This document shows positions 31,771 to 42,843 of a stretch of 64,000 nt of DNA, one piece after another. Both the position numbers and the translations under genes were made by a program. The stretch is taken from positions 122,298 through 186,297 of the forward strand of contig JBNGIO010006230.1 in assembly GCA_049999805.1 (NCBI GenBank), in the 5' to 3' direction. The notes beneath the pieces are model-generated. The model saw only the letters and a program-made list of their open reading frames with translations. It was not told the DNA's origin and made no database searches. How positions within the stretch are numbered: the first letter of the stretch is position 1; every line of letters starts with the position of its first letter. Origin of the DNA: Folioceros fuciformis (lineage: Eukaryota; Anthocerotophyta; Anthocerotopsida; Anthocerotales).

Positions 31771-33410
31771 TGTTAGTCTACAGGAGCAGCGCAAGCTGTT
31801 GGCCACCTGCCGAAGAAGGCTGTTAACAGCGCGGCAGCACTAGCCAATTCCGGTTCCGGCTACTTTTGTTACATTTTTCTTTGTGCTAGAACACTAGGTC
31901 TTTTAGAACTTGGAGTGTATAGGCCTTATTTGCTTTGTTTTGGTGGGAAAGCAGGGTTTGGTTTTCAAGTTTGGGTCAAGTTACTTTAATGTTAGTTAGT
32001 GTGAGTACAGTTTTGGGAGAACCAAGAGCAAATAAGGAAGACTATGAATGTCTAGTTGCCGTCACGCTCCACCTCCAAGAAGAAGAAGAAGCAGAAAACA
32101 ATGGCAACCTCGCTGGTACACTGGGTGTTGTTGATACGCGTTCTCTCCGATGTTTCACGTGCCTGCATTACATAGTCGTTTGTCGCTACTCCAAAACCCT
32201 ATCGTGTCGGTAGAAGACGAGTGAGTGTTCACCTTCTGTCGGTTAGACGTTTTGTCGTTTTGGCGAGTCTTCAAGTAGTCGTACCTTGGTGGTGATGCTC
32301 CCGGGGAGGCGGTAAATGACGCACAGTCCCCTAAAATGTAGTAGCAGAGCCCCAAAGTGATGAAGAGAGTGGATGTTTTCACCAGGACTGGGACTTGGAA
32401 GTGACCTCGGGTTTAGGGACTCCGTTCAAGTGGATTGCCATGACAGGGAGCCCTGGAGCTGGATTACATTCGCAGCTGGCTTACAGTGCGATTGGTCGGT
32501 CTGTTCATGCAGTAGCATGGACTCTTAGACAAGCACGAGCACAAGAGAAGAGAAGAGACAGAGACAGAGACAGAGGTTGCCTTGTGTAAGGCGCAAGCGA
32601 GTTCTTGCTCGCTAACGTGAGAAGACGCGATGGACTGTGGGAGCAAGCAAGGAAGGGGTCACTTCTGGAGCGTGTTCACTTGTCTCTTGTGCGTACGTGG
32701 TCCAGCCTGTTTGCACGGGGGTCTGCCTTGTAGATGCAAGTCACCTGGCACGGAGTTAGTGGCAAGCAGAGAAACAGGAGGGAGGGGGCGATGCTTCCCC
32801 TCAGGCCCCCGCCGACCATATTCGGGCAAGAGCCGGCACGAGCTGCCTTACTCCCAGTCACACTCAAGCCAAAGTCTGTACAAGTGTCTCGTGTTGCTAG
32901 CACTTTTTGTTCCTTCCCTGCTGGCGCTTCTAGTGATTCGCTAAAGGGCGTGCTTGTTTGGGCATTCAAACTGCTTGCCGTGTTTGTCATGAAGTCGAGA
33001 GGCAGCGGGAATCGAGATAGTGGGCTGACCAACGTTGGCATGAACGCACAAATGGCGGCCCCCACAGAGGCGGGACGCCAAGCAGGTATACGGATGCACA
33101 CACCCGCCTATTTTCGATGGCGTGCGCGCCGGCGTGCTGGGAAACGCACGTTTCGAGACTCTTCCGGAGGCCAAACACAAATGGCGAAGGTCACATGTAC
33201 ATATCCCGGACCGCATCCAGGTCTCTGTCTGTCAGTCGTACACAACGTGCGTAATTGGGTTGGTGAGAAGTCCTGGTGCACGCTGCCGCTGCACAGGGTG
33301 ACGGATAGCTCTCAGGCTGTTTCCTGGTCGCTTCTTTCTTCCCAGCTCGGAGTCCCTTCAAATGCTGCAGGCTCTCTGGGAGCGGAAAGATATCCTCCAC
33401 CTTTAGCCTG
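31771..33410. other. Gene-free region upstream of the OPR gene
   Basis: About 1.6 kb with no supported gene. A 225-codon plus-strand frame (32734-33411) has low-complexity composition and no motif, so I leave it out. A short perfect inverted repeat (AGCGAG/CTCGCT) lies near 32596-32613. The right end should contain the OPR promoter. Confidence 0.45.
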
Positions 33411-35125
33411 ATGAAGGTGGCCGCTGGGCTCCCCCCGGCCAGAATGCAGGCTGCCAAAATGGCATCCGATCCAGGGCAACGCCGCAAGGCCGAAAGGGGT
33501 TTGGAGTTCGCCAAGCAAGTGAAAGTGCAGCTCCAGCAAAATAACAGTCCCCTGTTCGAGCCGTTCGACTTGGGGCCATTTCACTTGTCGCACAGGCACG
33601 CTCCCTTTTCACACTTGCTGCTTTGGTTGCTGCCTTCCACGGCGGGATGGCCGGTGTCAGGGAACGGGTTTCCGTGCTTCTTTTTTTTCCAGGCTAACGC
33701 TTGTGCTCTCCTGTGGCTTGACTACGGAACCGCAGAATAGTTCATCCTCCACTCACGCGGTTGCGAGCCATCAACTGTATTCCTCAAGAAGCACACGAGA
33801 CCTACTATGCCCAGAGGGCGACTCCCGGGGGCTTGATCATCACCGAAGCTAGCGCTATTGCGCCAGAAGGCATCGGGTACTTTCAACCTTTCATCAGTTT
33901 AGTAGCACAAACCTGGCTGACGCCTTTGCTGGCTAGCTGTGTGCGCACACACGAGTTTTGCTCATGTGCTGTGAGTGTGCAGCTTAGTGCACACGCCTGG
34001 TATCTGGTCCCAAGAGCAGATTGAGGGTTGGAGGCGGGTGGTGCAAGCCGTTCATGCCAAAGGAGCAGTCATCTTCTGCCAGATCTGGCACGTTGGAAGA
34101 GCTTCCCACACGTGTGAGCACTTATGCAACACTTGTTTAAAACCAGTCGCGTTCCGGTTCATCTCCGTGACAGCAGTCCGTTCGCATGCAGCTTTGCAGC
34201 CCAATGGAGCGCTCCCTGTGTCCTCGACCGGCCAGAGGCTGAGTCCCAGATACCGAGCGCGCCTTCTGGAAGGCAAAACCGAACAGTTCTCACAACCCCG
34301 AGCCCTGGCTCTAGATGAGCTTCCCGGCCTGGTCGACCAGTTTCGGCAAGCAGCACGAAACGCAATGACAGCAGGTACGAGGTTTCGACTCGACTGATCC
34401 ACAAGTTTCGCACGCTTTCATTCATAAGTGAAACGCATGTCGTATCGCTCCACCGTCTCGTCGTCTTGGAATCAGGATTCGACGGTGTGGAAATCCACGC
34501 GGCACATGGATACCTGATCGACCAATTCCTCAAGAGTACCATCAATGACCGCAGAGACATGTATGGTGGCTCGTTGGACAACCGTTGCCGCTTCGCCCTG
34601 GAAGTGGTCAGGTCGGTGGTCCAGGAAATCGGAGGGGACAAGACCGGAGTGCGAATCTCGCCATACACCAATCACCTCGGCGCGTTGGATGGCGACCCTC
34701 GAGGCCTGGGCTTGCACCTCGTCCACAAGCTCAACGAGATTCGCTTTCTCTACCTCCACATGACCGAGCCTCGCTTCCCTGTCGACCAGGCGCTGCCGGA
34801 GGAGTTCACCAACTTGGCTCCATTGAGGCAGGCTTACCGCGGTGTGGTTCTTTGCAGCGGAGGATTCACCAGAGACACTGGAGGTGAAGCTATTGAAAAC
34901 GGCTACGCAGACCTGGTGGGATTCGGGAAGGGATTCATCGCCAACCCCGACCTTCCCTTGCGCTTCTACCTACACCAGGAACTCAATGAGTGCGACTACA
35001 ACAGCTTCTACACACACGATGAGCGAGGCTACACAGACTACCCCTTCCTGGACGAGGCTCAGGTCCCTCGTTCTGCTGACGACACAGCCCAGGCAGAGAC
35101 ACCCACTACTCAGCTTTTCTGTTGA
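33411..35125 (+). CDS. Old yellow enzyme / 12-oxophytodienoate reductase-like
   Basis: FMN-dependent ene-reductase of the OYE family, as in plant OPR enzymes that reduce oxylipin enones. Exon 1 has [19 protein letters not shown]. Exon 2 continues [38 protein letters not shown]. Then come [20 protein letters not shown] and [11 protein letters not shown]. The catalytic region [19 protein letters not shown] carries the two FMN/substrate His and the Tyr. After that come [27 protein letters not shown] and [15 protein letters not shown] for the phosphate-binding side. Length is near 390 residues, as in the family. The C-terminus (TTQLFC) lacks a peroxisomal SRL-type signal, and no clear plastid transit peptide is seen, so a cytosolic OPR1/2-like enzyme is likely. 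The first intron appears to use a GC donor (33596). Start is 33411 or the second Met at 33462. Confidence 0.9.
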
Positions 35126-35920
35126 GAATGGGAAGAGATGTCTGCGTACACACTGGGCACACTGAACAATTTGACGGATATTCTGCACACGGCTGGCAAG
35201 CCACGACAGTGGGAAGGAGTGGCCAACAGCGAGCAACGCTTACGTAACTGCAAATCAGTCAGAGAGGCAGGTGCACTCCCAATGTGGAATGAGACGCGGG
35301 TTGTCATGTTGTGGAGAACAAGCAGAGGACTCCACTCGCAGAGAAGGTACGGAGCAGTACACCGGTAAGATGGGGCACTACAGAATTCAACCACTTCCGT
35401 AGTCTGACTAGAAAGCTAAGACACAGCAATACCATGGGCTCAGACGGCATCACCTCCACCACTGTCTGAGCGTCCTGATGCAATGAGCTGGTTGCACTGG
35501 CTCTGCTAGGCCAGGTTATGTACCTCCAACTGATTGCCTGAGACTCCAGAAGCACAACTCTGACGGTCAATACCAAGCCGCCAAGTCGACAGAAAGGTCC
35601 CATCAAAGCTTGAAAGGAAAGGCTGAGACAGTTTAAGAAACTCACGATTTCAGCTTTGAATTTGGTTAGGTAGCAACAGGCACCTGCATTTCAGGTCCCG
35701 AGTCCACTAAGTCGTGTTGTTGTAGATAACTCATCCGTGAGGGAATTTCCTGGAGTACGTTATGGTTCTAGCCCATATGCGCAAAACTTGAAACCCAAAC
35801 ACCACACAACAGATGGTCTGGGATAGATTCCATAGATAGCTCCAACTTCATCTCCAGTCATAAGGACTTTATCCCCTCGTACACAGACCCACCACCCATG
35901 ACTGTGCAGCTTCCCCTGCT
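35126..35920. other. 3' intergenic between convergent OPR and CSU2-like genes
   Basis: About 800 bases holding both 3' UTRs. No coding signal or repeat recognised. Confidence 0.45.
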
Positions 35921-37323
35921 CTACCGTCGCATAAGCCGGCTGCGCTCTCGCTTTCGGAAGCGCTCCAGCATAATCTCATCGGTTGCAGCTTGCCTCCTGT
36001 TACCCATTTCGCGCGAGTCATTGAAAGGATCAACAGCACCAGCCTTGACCGGGGCAGGCTGCCCATCCTTGCTATCTCTGTAAGACTCTGGGTGCTCTGC
36101 AGCAGGAACACAAGGGGGTATCAGAAGTTCACATCCAAGAAGTGTGCAAAGAATTCACATACCCGACGTCTTGCAGATCTTTCCCTACCTCGGTGTAGCC
36201 TATCAGCGTAGTCTCGCCCAAGCTGAAAGAAATCTGCACTGTAGCTGGATGGTATACTAGACTGAACCCTGCTTCACGGTGCATCAAGAAACCAGCGCTA
36301 AATCAGGGCGAAGATCAATTTATGACGTGTATTTCGCTAGGTGTGTACTGACCAGTACATCGGACATACCTTCCTCTTCCGACAAATGGCCTTTTATCCT
36401 GTAGCTGCTTCTTAGCAGCTTCCGTTTCTTCAATGTTCTTCAGTTTATACCTGGTGTTCCCGAATCCATTTCGAAGCTCAATAAAAATACCCAAATGGAA
36501 CCTCACAACGTCCACAAATGCTCTTGCCAAAAGGTAAACAAAACACACGTACTCAATAGGAAGCTGAACTTCTGCTATGCCAGTTGTCCATTGCGTGGAG
36601 CTCTCCTCCGCATTCCTTCGTTTTACCTGCAAGCCACCTTCGGTCAACTGAAACACGTCCAAGCCGATGGAAAAAAATGCCAGCCACCACACTCCTCACT
36701 TGGGCTACGAATAATTACCTTCAGGTGTTCAGGGATGAGGTACAAGTCATCTTCAACTGGTTTCTCCTCCTCTACTGGCAACCCGAGGTCCCTTCCCCGC
36801 TTCTTCAACAACTCTTGTTCGATATATTTCAGCCTACAATTAAAAGCAAGGTCCCCAACCCCCCCCCGCCCCCCAAAAAAACAAAACATAAACCATACCG
36901 TCCCCATCACAACGAAAGAAACGGGCACATGATTCCAGTGCAGAAAGCATCCTACATATTAGGGTCTTCAACTGTAACAGCAGTTTCCTGAGCAAAAGTG
37001 TCTTGCAACACAAGCTCCTCCTTTTCGCCCTCAGCGCCCCCCTTCTCATTTGCCTTGGCAGAAGCAGGCGGCTGATTCAACGACGGCGTCAGGGCCCCGT
37101 TACGCCGCTTTCGCTGCTTCTGCAGAAACTTAACCTCCTCCAAAGCCAACCTGCACCGATTTGGTGTCAGCTGGAACAAGTCACCGGTCCGAGCTCAGAG
37201 CCTCTGCTGCAACAAAAATCCAAAGACCCAACCCTACCGCCTCTCCTCCTCGTCGTCTTCCTCATCCTCCTTGTCATCGTCAGCACCCGCACGCCGCATC
37301 CGGAAGCGCTTCGAGCAAGCCAT
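35921..37323 (-). CDS. CSU2/TLS1 (C9orf78, HCA59) splicing-associated protein
   Basis: Homologue of the conserved nuclear protein known as hepatocellular carcinoma-associated antigen 59/C9orf78 in animals, Tls1 in fission yeast and CSU2 in Arabidopsis, which works with the spliceosome (Brr2-linked) and, in plants, modulates COP1. The first exon starts MACSKRFRMRRAGADDDKED with an acidic run. The next has LALEEVKFLQKQRKRRNGAL. Then come MRLKYIEQELLKKRGRDLG and EDDLYLIPEHLKV, then LTEGGLQVKRRNAEESSTQW and TTGIAEVQLPIEY. A Lys-rich exon follows (YKLKNIEETEAAKKQLQDKR). The last exon ends DEIMLERFRKRERSRLMRR, typical of the family. All conserved blocks are present in order. Start 37323 is the only Met before the acidic stretch. 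The MCD1-like gene starts about 420 bp away on the other strand. Confidence 0.88.
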
Positions 37324-37746
37324 GACTACCCGAGTACCCTTGGTAGTCGCCTCCCTTCACGTCACCTCGATTTCAAAAGGCTAATGCTGTGTCAGCGACA
37401 TCCCAACCGGCATGACTATATATGGGGAGAAGAAGAAGAATTCAATTTAAGTCCGCTAAGGACGAATTTCGTCGTGGGACTGAAGTTCCTAATGGAGGGC
37501 ATACCACAATCCTATCTTTATGTTAACTGAGAGCGTTTTCAAACGTTTAAACACGTTTAGCCAAATGAGGTTAAGCACACCCGGTCCCCCGGATGAGGGT
37601 TACGGGGTTGAGTGAGACTCCCGCCAAAAGTTTCATCTACGGACCAGGCATTCTCCCAGGCTTCACATTCCACACTTGGCAACCGGCGGCTACTTCATTG
37701 CGCGGGCTCGAGCTCGGGTTCCTGCTGCTAGCGGCGCTAATTTGCA
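37324..37746. promoter_or_regulatory. Divergent promoter CSU2-like / MCD1-like
   Basis: About 420 bases between two divergent start codons, if the MCD1-like start is at 37747. It must contain both 5' UTRs and promoters. No specific motif is claimed. Confidence 0.4.
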
Positions 37747-39069
37747 ATGGCGGATGCCACAAGGCTGGCTGCGCTGGGGGCGGGCGCATTGCATTCGGAG
37801 GCCTCCATTCTTCGAGGGTTCGATTCGGGAGCCGGGGGCTTGGTTTGCCGGCACTGCCACGGCCGGCATTCCTGGCTGGTGCCCCGGCCTGCCTGGTCGG
37901 GGGACCGAAGCAAGGGTCAGGGTCAAGGCCAGGGCCAGAGCCAAGGTGTGGTACGGGCACTTGCAGCGCAGTTTGGCAGGAAGGGAGGCGACCGGCATGT
38001 GGCGGTTGCCATGGCGGCTAGAGCCGCCGCTCTGCCGCGGCCAACCGGGGATATGAAGATTTCTGTGGCGTTTGAGGATGGGGGGGAGCCGAGAACGGCC
38101 ACGGCCAGCTCCGAGGAGACTGTGTCCACGACGTCGGTTGCGTCCGAGGGCTTGCTGGTGAGTTTTTTGGAGCTGTCTTGTGAATTTTGGAGTATTTGCA
38201 GTGTTGGATCGGCTGGACAGCATCTAATTGCTGGTTTTTTGGCAGTGGCAAAGAGGTCTTCCCATGAGCCTCGCAGGAGGTGCCGTACTGACTGCTTCAG
38301 TTGTTATGATGGCAGTGATTGGTTTTCTCATGAAACCAAAGGAAGAATCTCAGGGATCTGTTTCTGACCTTGTGAAGCGAGGTCAATTGAGATCTGATCG
38401 AGGAGCTGAGTATGTTAGCCTGCTCCCTGCTCCTAGTAGTGCTGGTGCCTTCGATCTGAATTTCCTCCGTTTGATTGGCTGCTTTGAGTTAGGTTGTGTT
38501 AATTTTTCATTTTGCACCAGTTCCAGGCCGTTGAACTTTGAAGACCCGTTTAACAATCCTTTAGTGAAAGTTGCGGACAAAAACTCCACAGTCAAGGTGG
38601 ATGGAAGGTTATTTCGGGTGCAGCCTGTGATGTTGACGGACGAGAAGGTTCAGAGCCATCAGACCAGGCGAACGCAAGCCTACAGATGGAAGCGACCTGT
38701 CGTTTTTTTGAACGAAGGTGAAACGGTTCCGCAGGGGGTAGATCCCGATGAGGTTCGGTGGATTCCCGCCAACCATCCTTTTGCCACCACGAACAACTAC
38801 ATCGATGAAGATGCAGCTCAAAAGAACGTCTACCAGACAAGGGGTGTGCCATCTAGGGTACGCGCAGAACATGAGGCGTTGCGCAGAAAGATGATGGAAG
38901 CCACTAAACGGGTACGATGTCGGATGACTCAGAAATATCTTGCTGATTTGTTTCTGGCATCCATTGGTTCACACCTTGTTGTGGCTTGCAGGATGGCGAG
39001 CTGTCGCTTCCTAACACTAGCGATGTCTCCAAGAAATGGGACACGTCAGATGAAGGAGACAACAAATAG
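37747..39069 (+). CDS. MCD1: MCD1-like chloroplast division-site protein
   Basis: Similar to MULTIPLE CHLOROPLAST DIVISION SITE 1, a plant-specific inner-envelope protein that helps place the plastid FtsZ ring with ARC3/MinD. The first exon (about 37747-38157) looks like a transit peptide region and ends before GT at TTGCTG. The second begins WQRGLPMSLAGGAVLTAS and contains one membrane helix (AVLTASVVMMAVIGFL). The third carries the conserved stroma-side block: RPLNFEDPFNNPLVKVADKN, QTRRTQAYRWKRPVVFLNEG, PDEVRWIPANHPFATTNN and QKNVYQTRGVPSRVRAEHEA. A short last exon ends at TAG 39067-39069. The family name rests on my recollection of the conserved C-terminal block. An internal Met (38011) is a possible alternative start. 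Function in division-site placement is inferred from the family. Confidence 0.75.
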
Positions 39070-39379
39070 TATGGGGTGAAGCAGTGGCGCGGAAACTTCC
39101 AATGTAAGAACAGTTTTACCATGTCCTATGACATGCGAGGTTGTACTTTTCACTAGCGAGCTTGGATATGGACTTTTTCTACAGTTTTTTCAGATTTCTT
39201 GTATGATAAGTATATAGAATGAGGTAATCAAATCAATATACAGGGGCTGAGCTCTTGCTTGTAACCGCCAATCAGCGTTAGGCACTCAGGGCGTTCAGCA
39301 CGAATTTTGCCTAGCTCCTAGTGTGGAATTGCGAAGTGAGCTTTGGTACAACAGTGTACAAGGGTTTGACAACTCAACA
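39070..39379. other. 3' intergenic, convergent MCD1-like / ATS1
   Basis: About 310 bases with both 3' UTRs. AT-rich left half; no other feature. Confidence 0.5.
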
Positions 39380-42202
39380 TCATGATTGTGGTCCCCTGGA
39401 AAGCTGGGCATTCCAAGGCTGAGATAGTTGGACTGATGGCGTTGAGGCTGCTAATCCCTGGCCTCCATTGACGGCTTTTGCCAAGACATCGTACTGGTCC
39501 TTGACAATCTTGTACGCAGCCTTTGCGAACACTTCTTTACCCTGCAGGCAGCGGCACGTCAGTTTCACCATGCACTGTCTACAATGCCCATATCACACTC
39601 TTGCCACACTCACTCACCTCCCGTTTTAAATCCGCAATACCGGCGGTAATCTCAGCGAAATTGAGTTCCGGCGACACAGCGAGGCCACATCCAGTGTAGT
39701 TCATTAATCGCTGTTCACCAAGCTCCTTTTCCACCTATCAATTGATGCGCATACCATCGAAGTAAATGGTGACATAAGATAACAACCATTGCCAATGTGG
39801 AAACAGAAACTACACGATCTACCAAACCCAACAGGAAGGTTCACTAGGGTAAACAATTTACCTGCCTAGGAGGTGGCATCACATCGTAAGAGAGAAGAGA
39901 CATAGCATACATGTGGCCCGGAGCGATTCCATGTGAGAGCATTAGCCGTCTCATGTGGTCGACAGCAGAAGAATCAAACGTTGCCTAACAAACAGAAACG
40001 TATAAACCAGATGACACTGAATTCCAAAACAAACAGACTCAGTTAGAAACTCACTGGGCTCCATTCGTCAGTAACAGGGTCTGGACGGTCTCGGCCACCA
40101 CTAGGAGCTATCCAGATTAGTAAACCTTTCTCTTGACTGCGCAAATCGAATCACAAAGGGAAAATAAGACTACCCACAATGTCTAAGTTTGCTTCAAGAA
40201 GACTAAAGCAGGAAAACACTCTGCACCTGAGAAGATCACACATAATACTAAGGGTTCGACGATTGGCATGTTGCTTCATTTCTGCTTCTTCTGGCACATC
40301 ATTGATGTGCTTTTTCGAGTATACACAGAACAAATTCCTGACCATGACCATAGAAATGATTAGAAGGATATACTGGAGTTGTACCTGTTGCGACTTGGGA
40401 TCTCCAGGTGGTCATATTGTCGCAGGTTCAAGATAAAAAAACATCTCAGAAAACACATAATGCACTGCAAGAAAGTCAAACTACATCGTTCAGCAGTCGG
40501 GTCACAAATTAACCCAGCCTGACTGCGAAAACACGGGCATTGGACAGTGGCCTAAAGAGTGCACACCTTCCCATGCTGAAGGGCTTACAGAATGGGTCAC
40601 TCACGACCCTGTCGCCTGCCACATACGTCTGCAGTGACGTACAAAGTATGTAAATCCTTAAGCAGCCTGTTCGAACAGTATCAACAGCCACGCTAGAAAA
40701 GAAGGTCCCGTAATTACCAAGTTTTCAGAAAGATATGGATGCGAGGACTCCAAAAGCAGAGCAATAACTGCTGGATCTGCTTCAGTTTGGTGATTCGAGT
40801 AGAGTAAAATATTATGGCCCTGCAAATTTAGGAGGAGCCTACCAGATGGGAAATACGCACGAAGACCGGAACGAAAGCCTCAAATGTGTAACCATGAACC
40901 ATTTGTAGACAGGACAAGTTCTATCTACCTGCTTTAAATAGTCCTGCATTTCATCGAAGATATGTAGATTCCCAATGTAAGAGTTTCTGCAAGGCGAAGA
41001 ATCAGATCAGAGAAATCAGTATCCCAAGTACGAGGATCCGGGATACGAAAGCCGCATGGATGCAAGGAGGCTGAACGTACGAGAAGTTGATCAATGGACG
41101 GATGTAGTTCTGACCAAACTCGTAGTAGTTGTACGGCTCAATCATCCGTTCATGATGCGGTTGAAATGTGAAGGGATCCTACGAGGGCGTGGCACCCGAG
41201 TTAGCAGAGGTCATTCCACCACTGTAGATCGTTGAAAGAGACAATCCCCCAGACACACGCACCTTGAACTGCAATATAATTCGATCACAAACCGTTGCCA
41301 TGATCTTCACCACACCCTCCCTTGACATCCCTCCTTCCAAGGCCTACAAACGAATACGCTCACCTCATGAGGACCCGGCGTTGTCTCGACAGAGGGGAAG
41401 ACGTGCAAGGGGTTTAACTCTATCGCCAAAGAAACAAAACCAGAGAGCACCACAACATCACAGCATCTTACAGCATCTCTGTAGTTGCTGTACAGCTCAA
41501 CCAAGGCAGCCCCGCCTCGTCTCGGCAGTCGCTTAGCCTCCACTTCTTTACAAATGCCCGCTAGAAGCTCTGCATCCAAAAAAATCACGTTAGCAAACGC
41601 CGCTCAGACAACAAACGACGAGGGCTGAGCCCTAATATCACAGAATTAGCACGTCGCCAAAACTGCGGCGCCAGCAGCTTTTGGCACTCTCATCAGGACA
41701 CCCCCAGGCAATCAGTTTGTAGCCCTCTCAAGCAGCGATCAATCAAGCAATCAGATCTTCTCAAGCTAACACATCTGCTTGTTGGATCCCCAAGTTAACC
41801 AGTCGGGATCGTGATGCAGATCCAAGCGCCTGCAATTCGAATCACACGCATCGCATTTGCGATGCCTCATCAAGCAATGCAAAACCAATTCAACGTCTGC
41901 CTGCAATTACCGTCCTCAGAATTGACATTGAGGAATGTATCGGAGTGCGGGGCCCCGAGAAGCGGTTCTGCGGCCTCCCGTTCCGTCCGCAACCCTGCAC
42001 TGTAGGCCTCTGCCAGCTCTGTGACGGGCCTGGATCGCACTCCAGCCCTGCTATCGTGGACAACGGAAAGCCTGCTACTGCTGCTCCCGCTGGTGCTGCT
42101 ACTGGTGCTCGCGCAGGCAGTGCGGGAGGCAAACGCCAAGTGCGGGCAGCAGAGGCGCCTGGGCAGTCCCACGCCCGGGGGCGAAAGAGACACAGCCATC
42201 AT
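39380..42202 (-). CDS. ATS1: Plastidial glycerol-3-phosphate acyltransferase
   Basis: Soluble plastid acyltransferase (ATS1/ACT1 type) that moves an acyl group from acyl-ACP to sn-1 of glycerol-3-phosphate, the first step of the prokaryotic lipid pathway. The first exon encodes a Ser/Arg-rich transit peptide ([17 protein letters not shown]...). Later exons give [20 protein letters not shown], a helical substrate-recognition region, then [19 protein letters not shown] with the catalytic HxxxxD motif (near 40780). Then come [94 protein letters not shown] and [20 protein letters not shown]; the tail has VQLSQPW as in plant enzymes. About 12 exons. All catalytic blocks appear intact. Confidence 0.93.
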
Positions 42203-42843
42203 CTCGGCAGCCCGCTTGCCCCCAAGTCGACAATCCTTGCAATGCTATATCTCTGTACGATGCAGCCAGTCAACCAAGCTATCGCTCACGCCATTCCCAC
42301 AGAGGTCGATTTACGGTGCAGGTTGCAGCCTGAGATTGAGCACGCCCCGAGAAAGTGAAACCCTGATCACAGCCGTGCTGGGATGAATCACAAAAAAGCC
42401 AGTTGTTTCAGGACAATCGGATGTTCGGCCAGTAAGCGCCTGGCGATCGGATTACGCCAGCCAGCCAACCAGCCAGCCTAGCATGCTGTAACAGGAGAGG
42501 ACTCTTAAGTACGCCGCAACAGCCGAAGACCACACTTTCGATAGGTACTTAGACCTTTAGCAATGGCCTGTGAGTTGATCTGATCAGGGCGGCAGCGGAT
42601 ATGCATAGACTCCCTTCTTCGCAAGCACTGACTGCCCTATGCTCACAAGCTAACTGAAATAGGAAGCACCGTTTGCCGAACACAGGAGAATGCCCTGTTT
42701 GGCAAAGAAGGCTCGTATGAAACAGACAAGGCTATCCGATCTATGAATATGCACAGGTAGTCGCGCCTGCCGACATAGAAGGGACATACATACAGACATA
42801 CCTAGATCTTGTTTGTGAGAAGGGTGGGAAAGTGAGTGCGAGA
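42203..42843. other. Intergenic between tandem minus-strand genes
   Basis: About 640 bases with the ATS1 promoter and COG7 3' UTR. A short imperfect run of CCAGCCAA-like units is visible near 42458-42482. Nothing else recognised. Confidence 0.45.

Noticed and set aside
32590-32620. Short hairpin considered as a terminator or small RNA
   Set aside because: A 6-bp perfect stem is expected by chance and there is no supporting context.
32734-33411. 225-codon plus-strand frame upstream of OPR
   Set aside because: No recognisable domain, mixed composition, and it overlaps the expected OPR promoter and an in-frame upstream segment.
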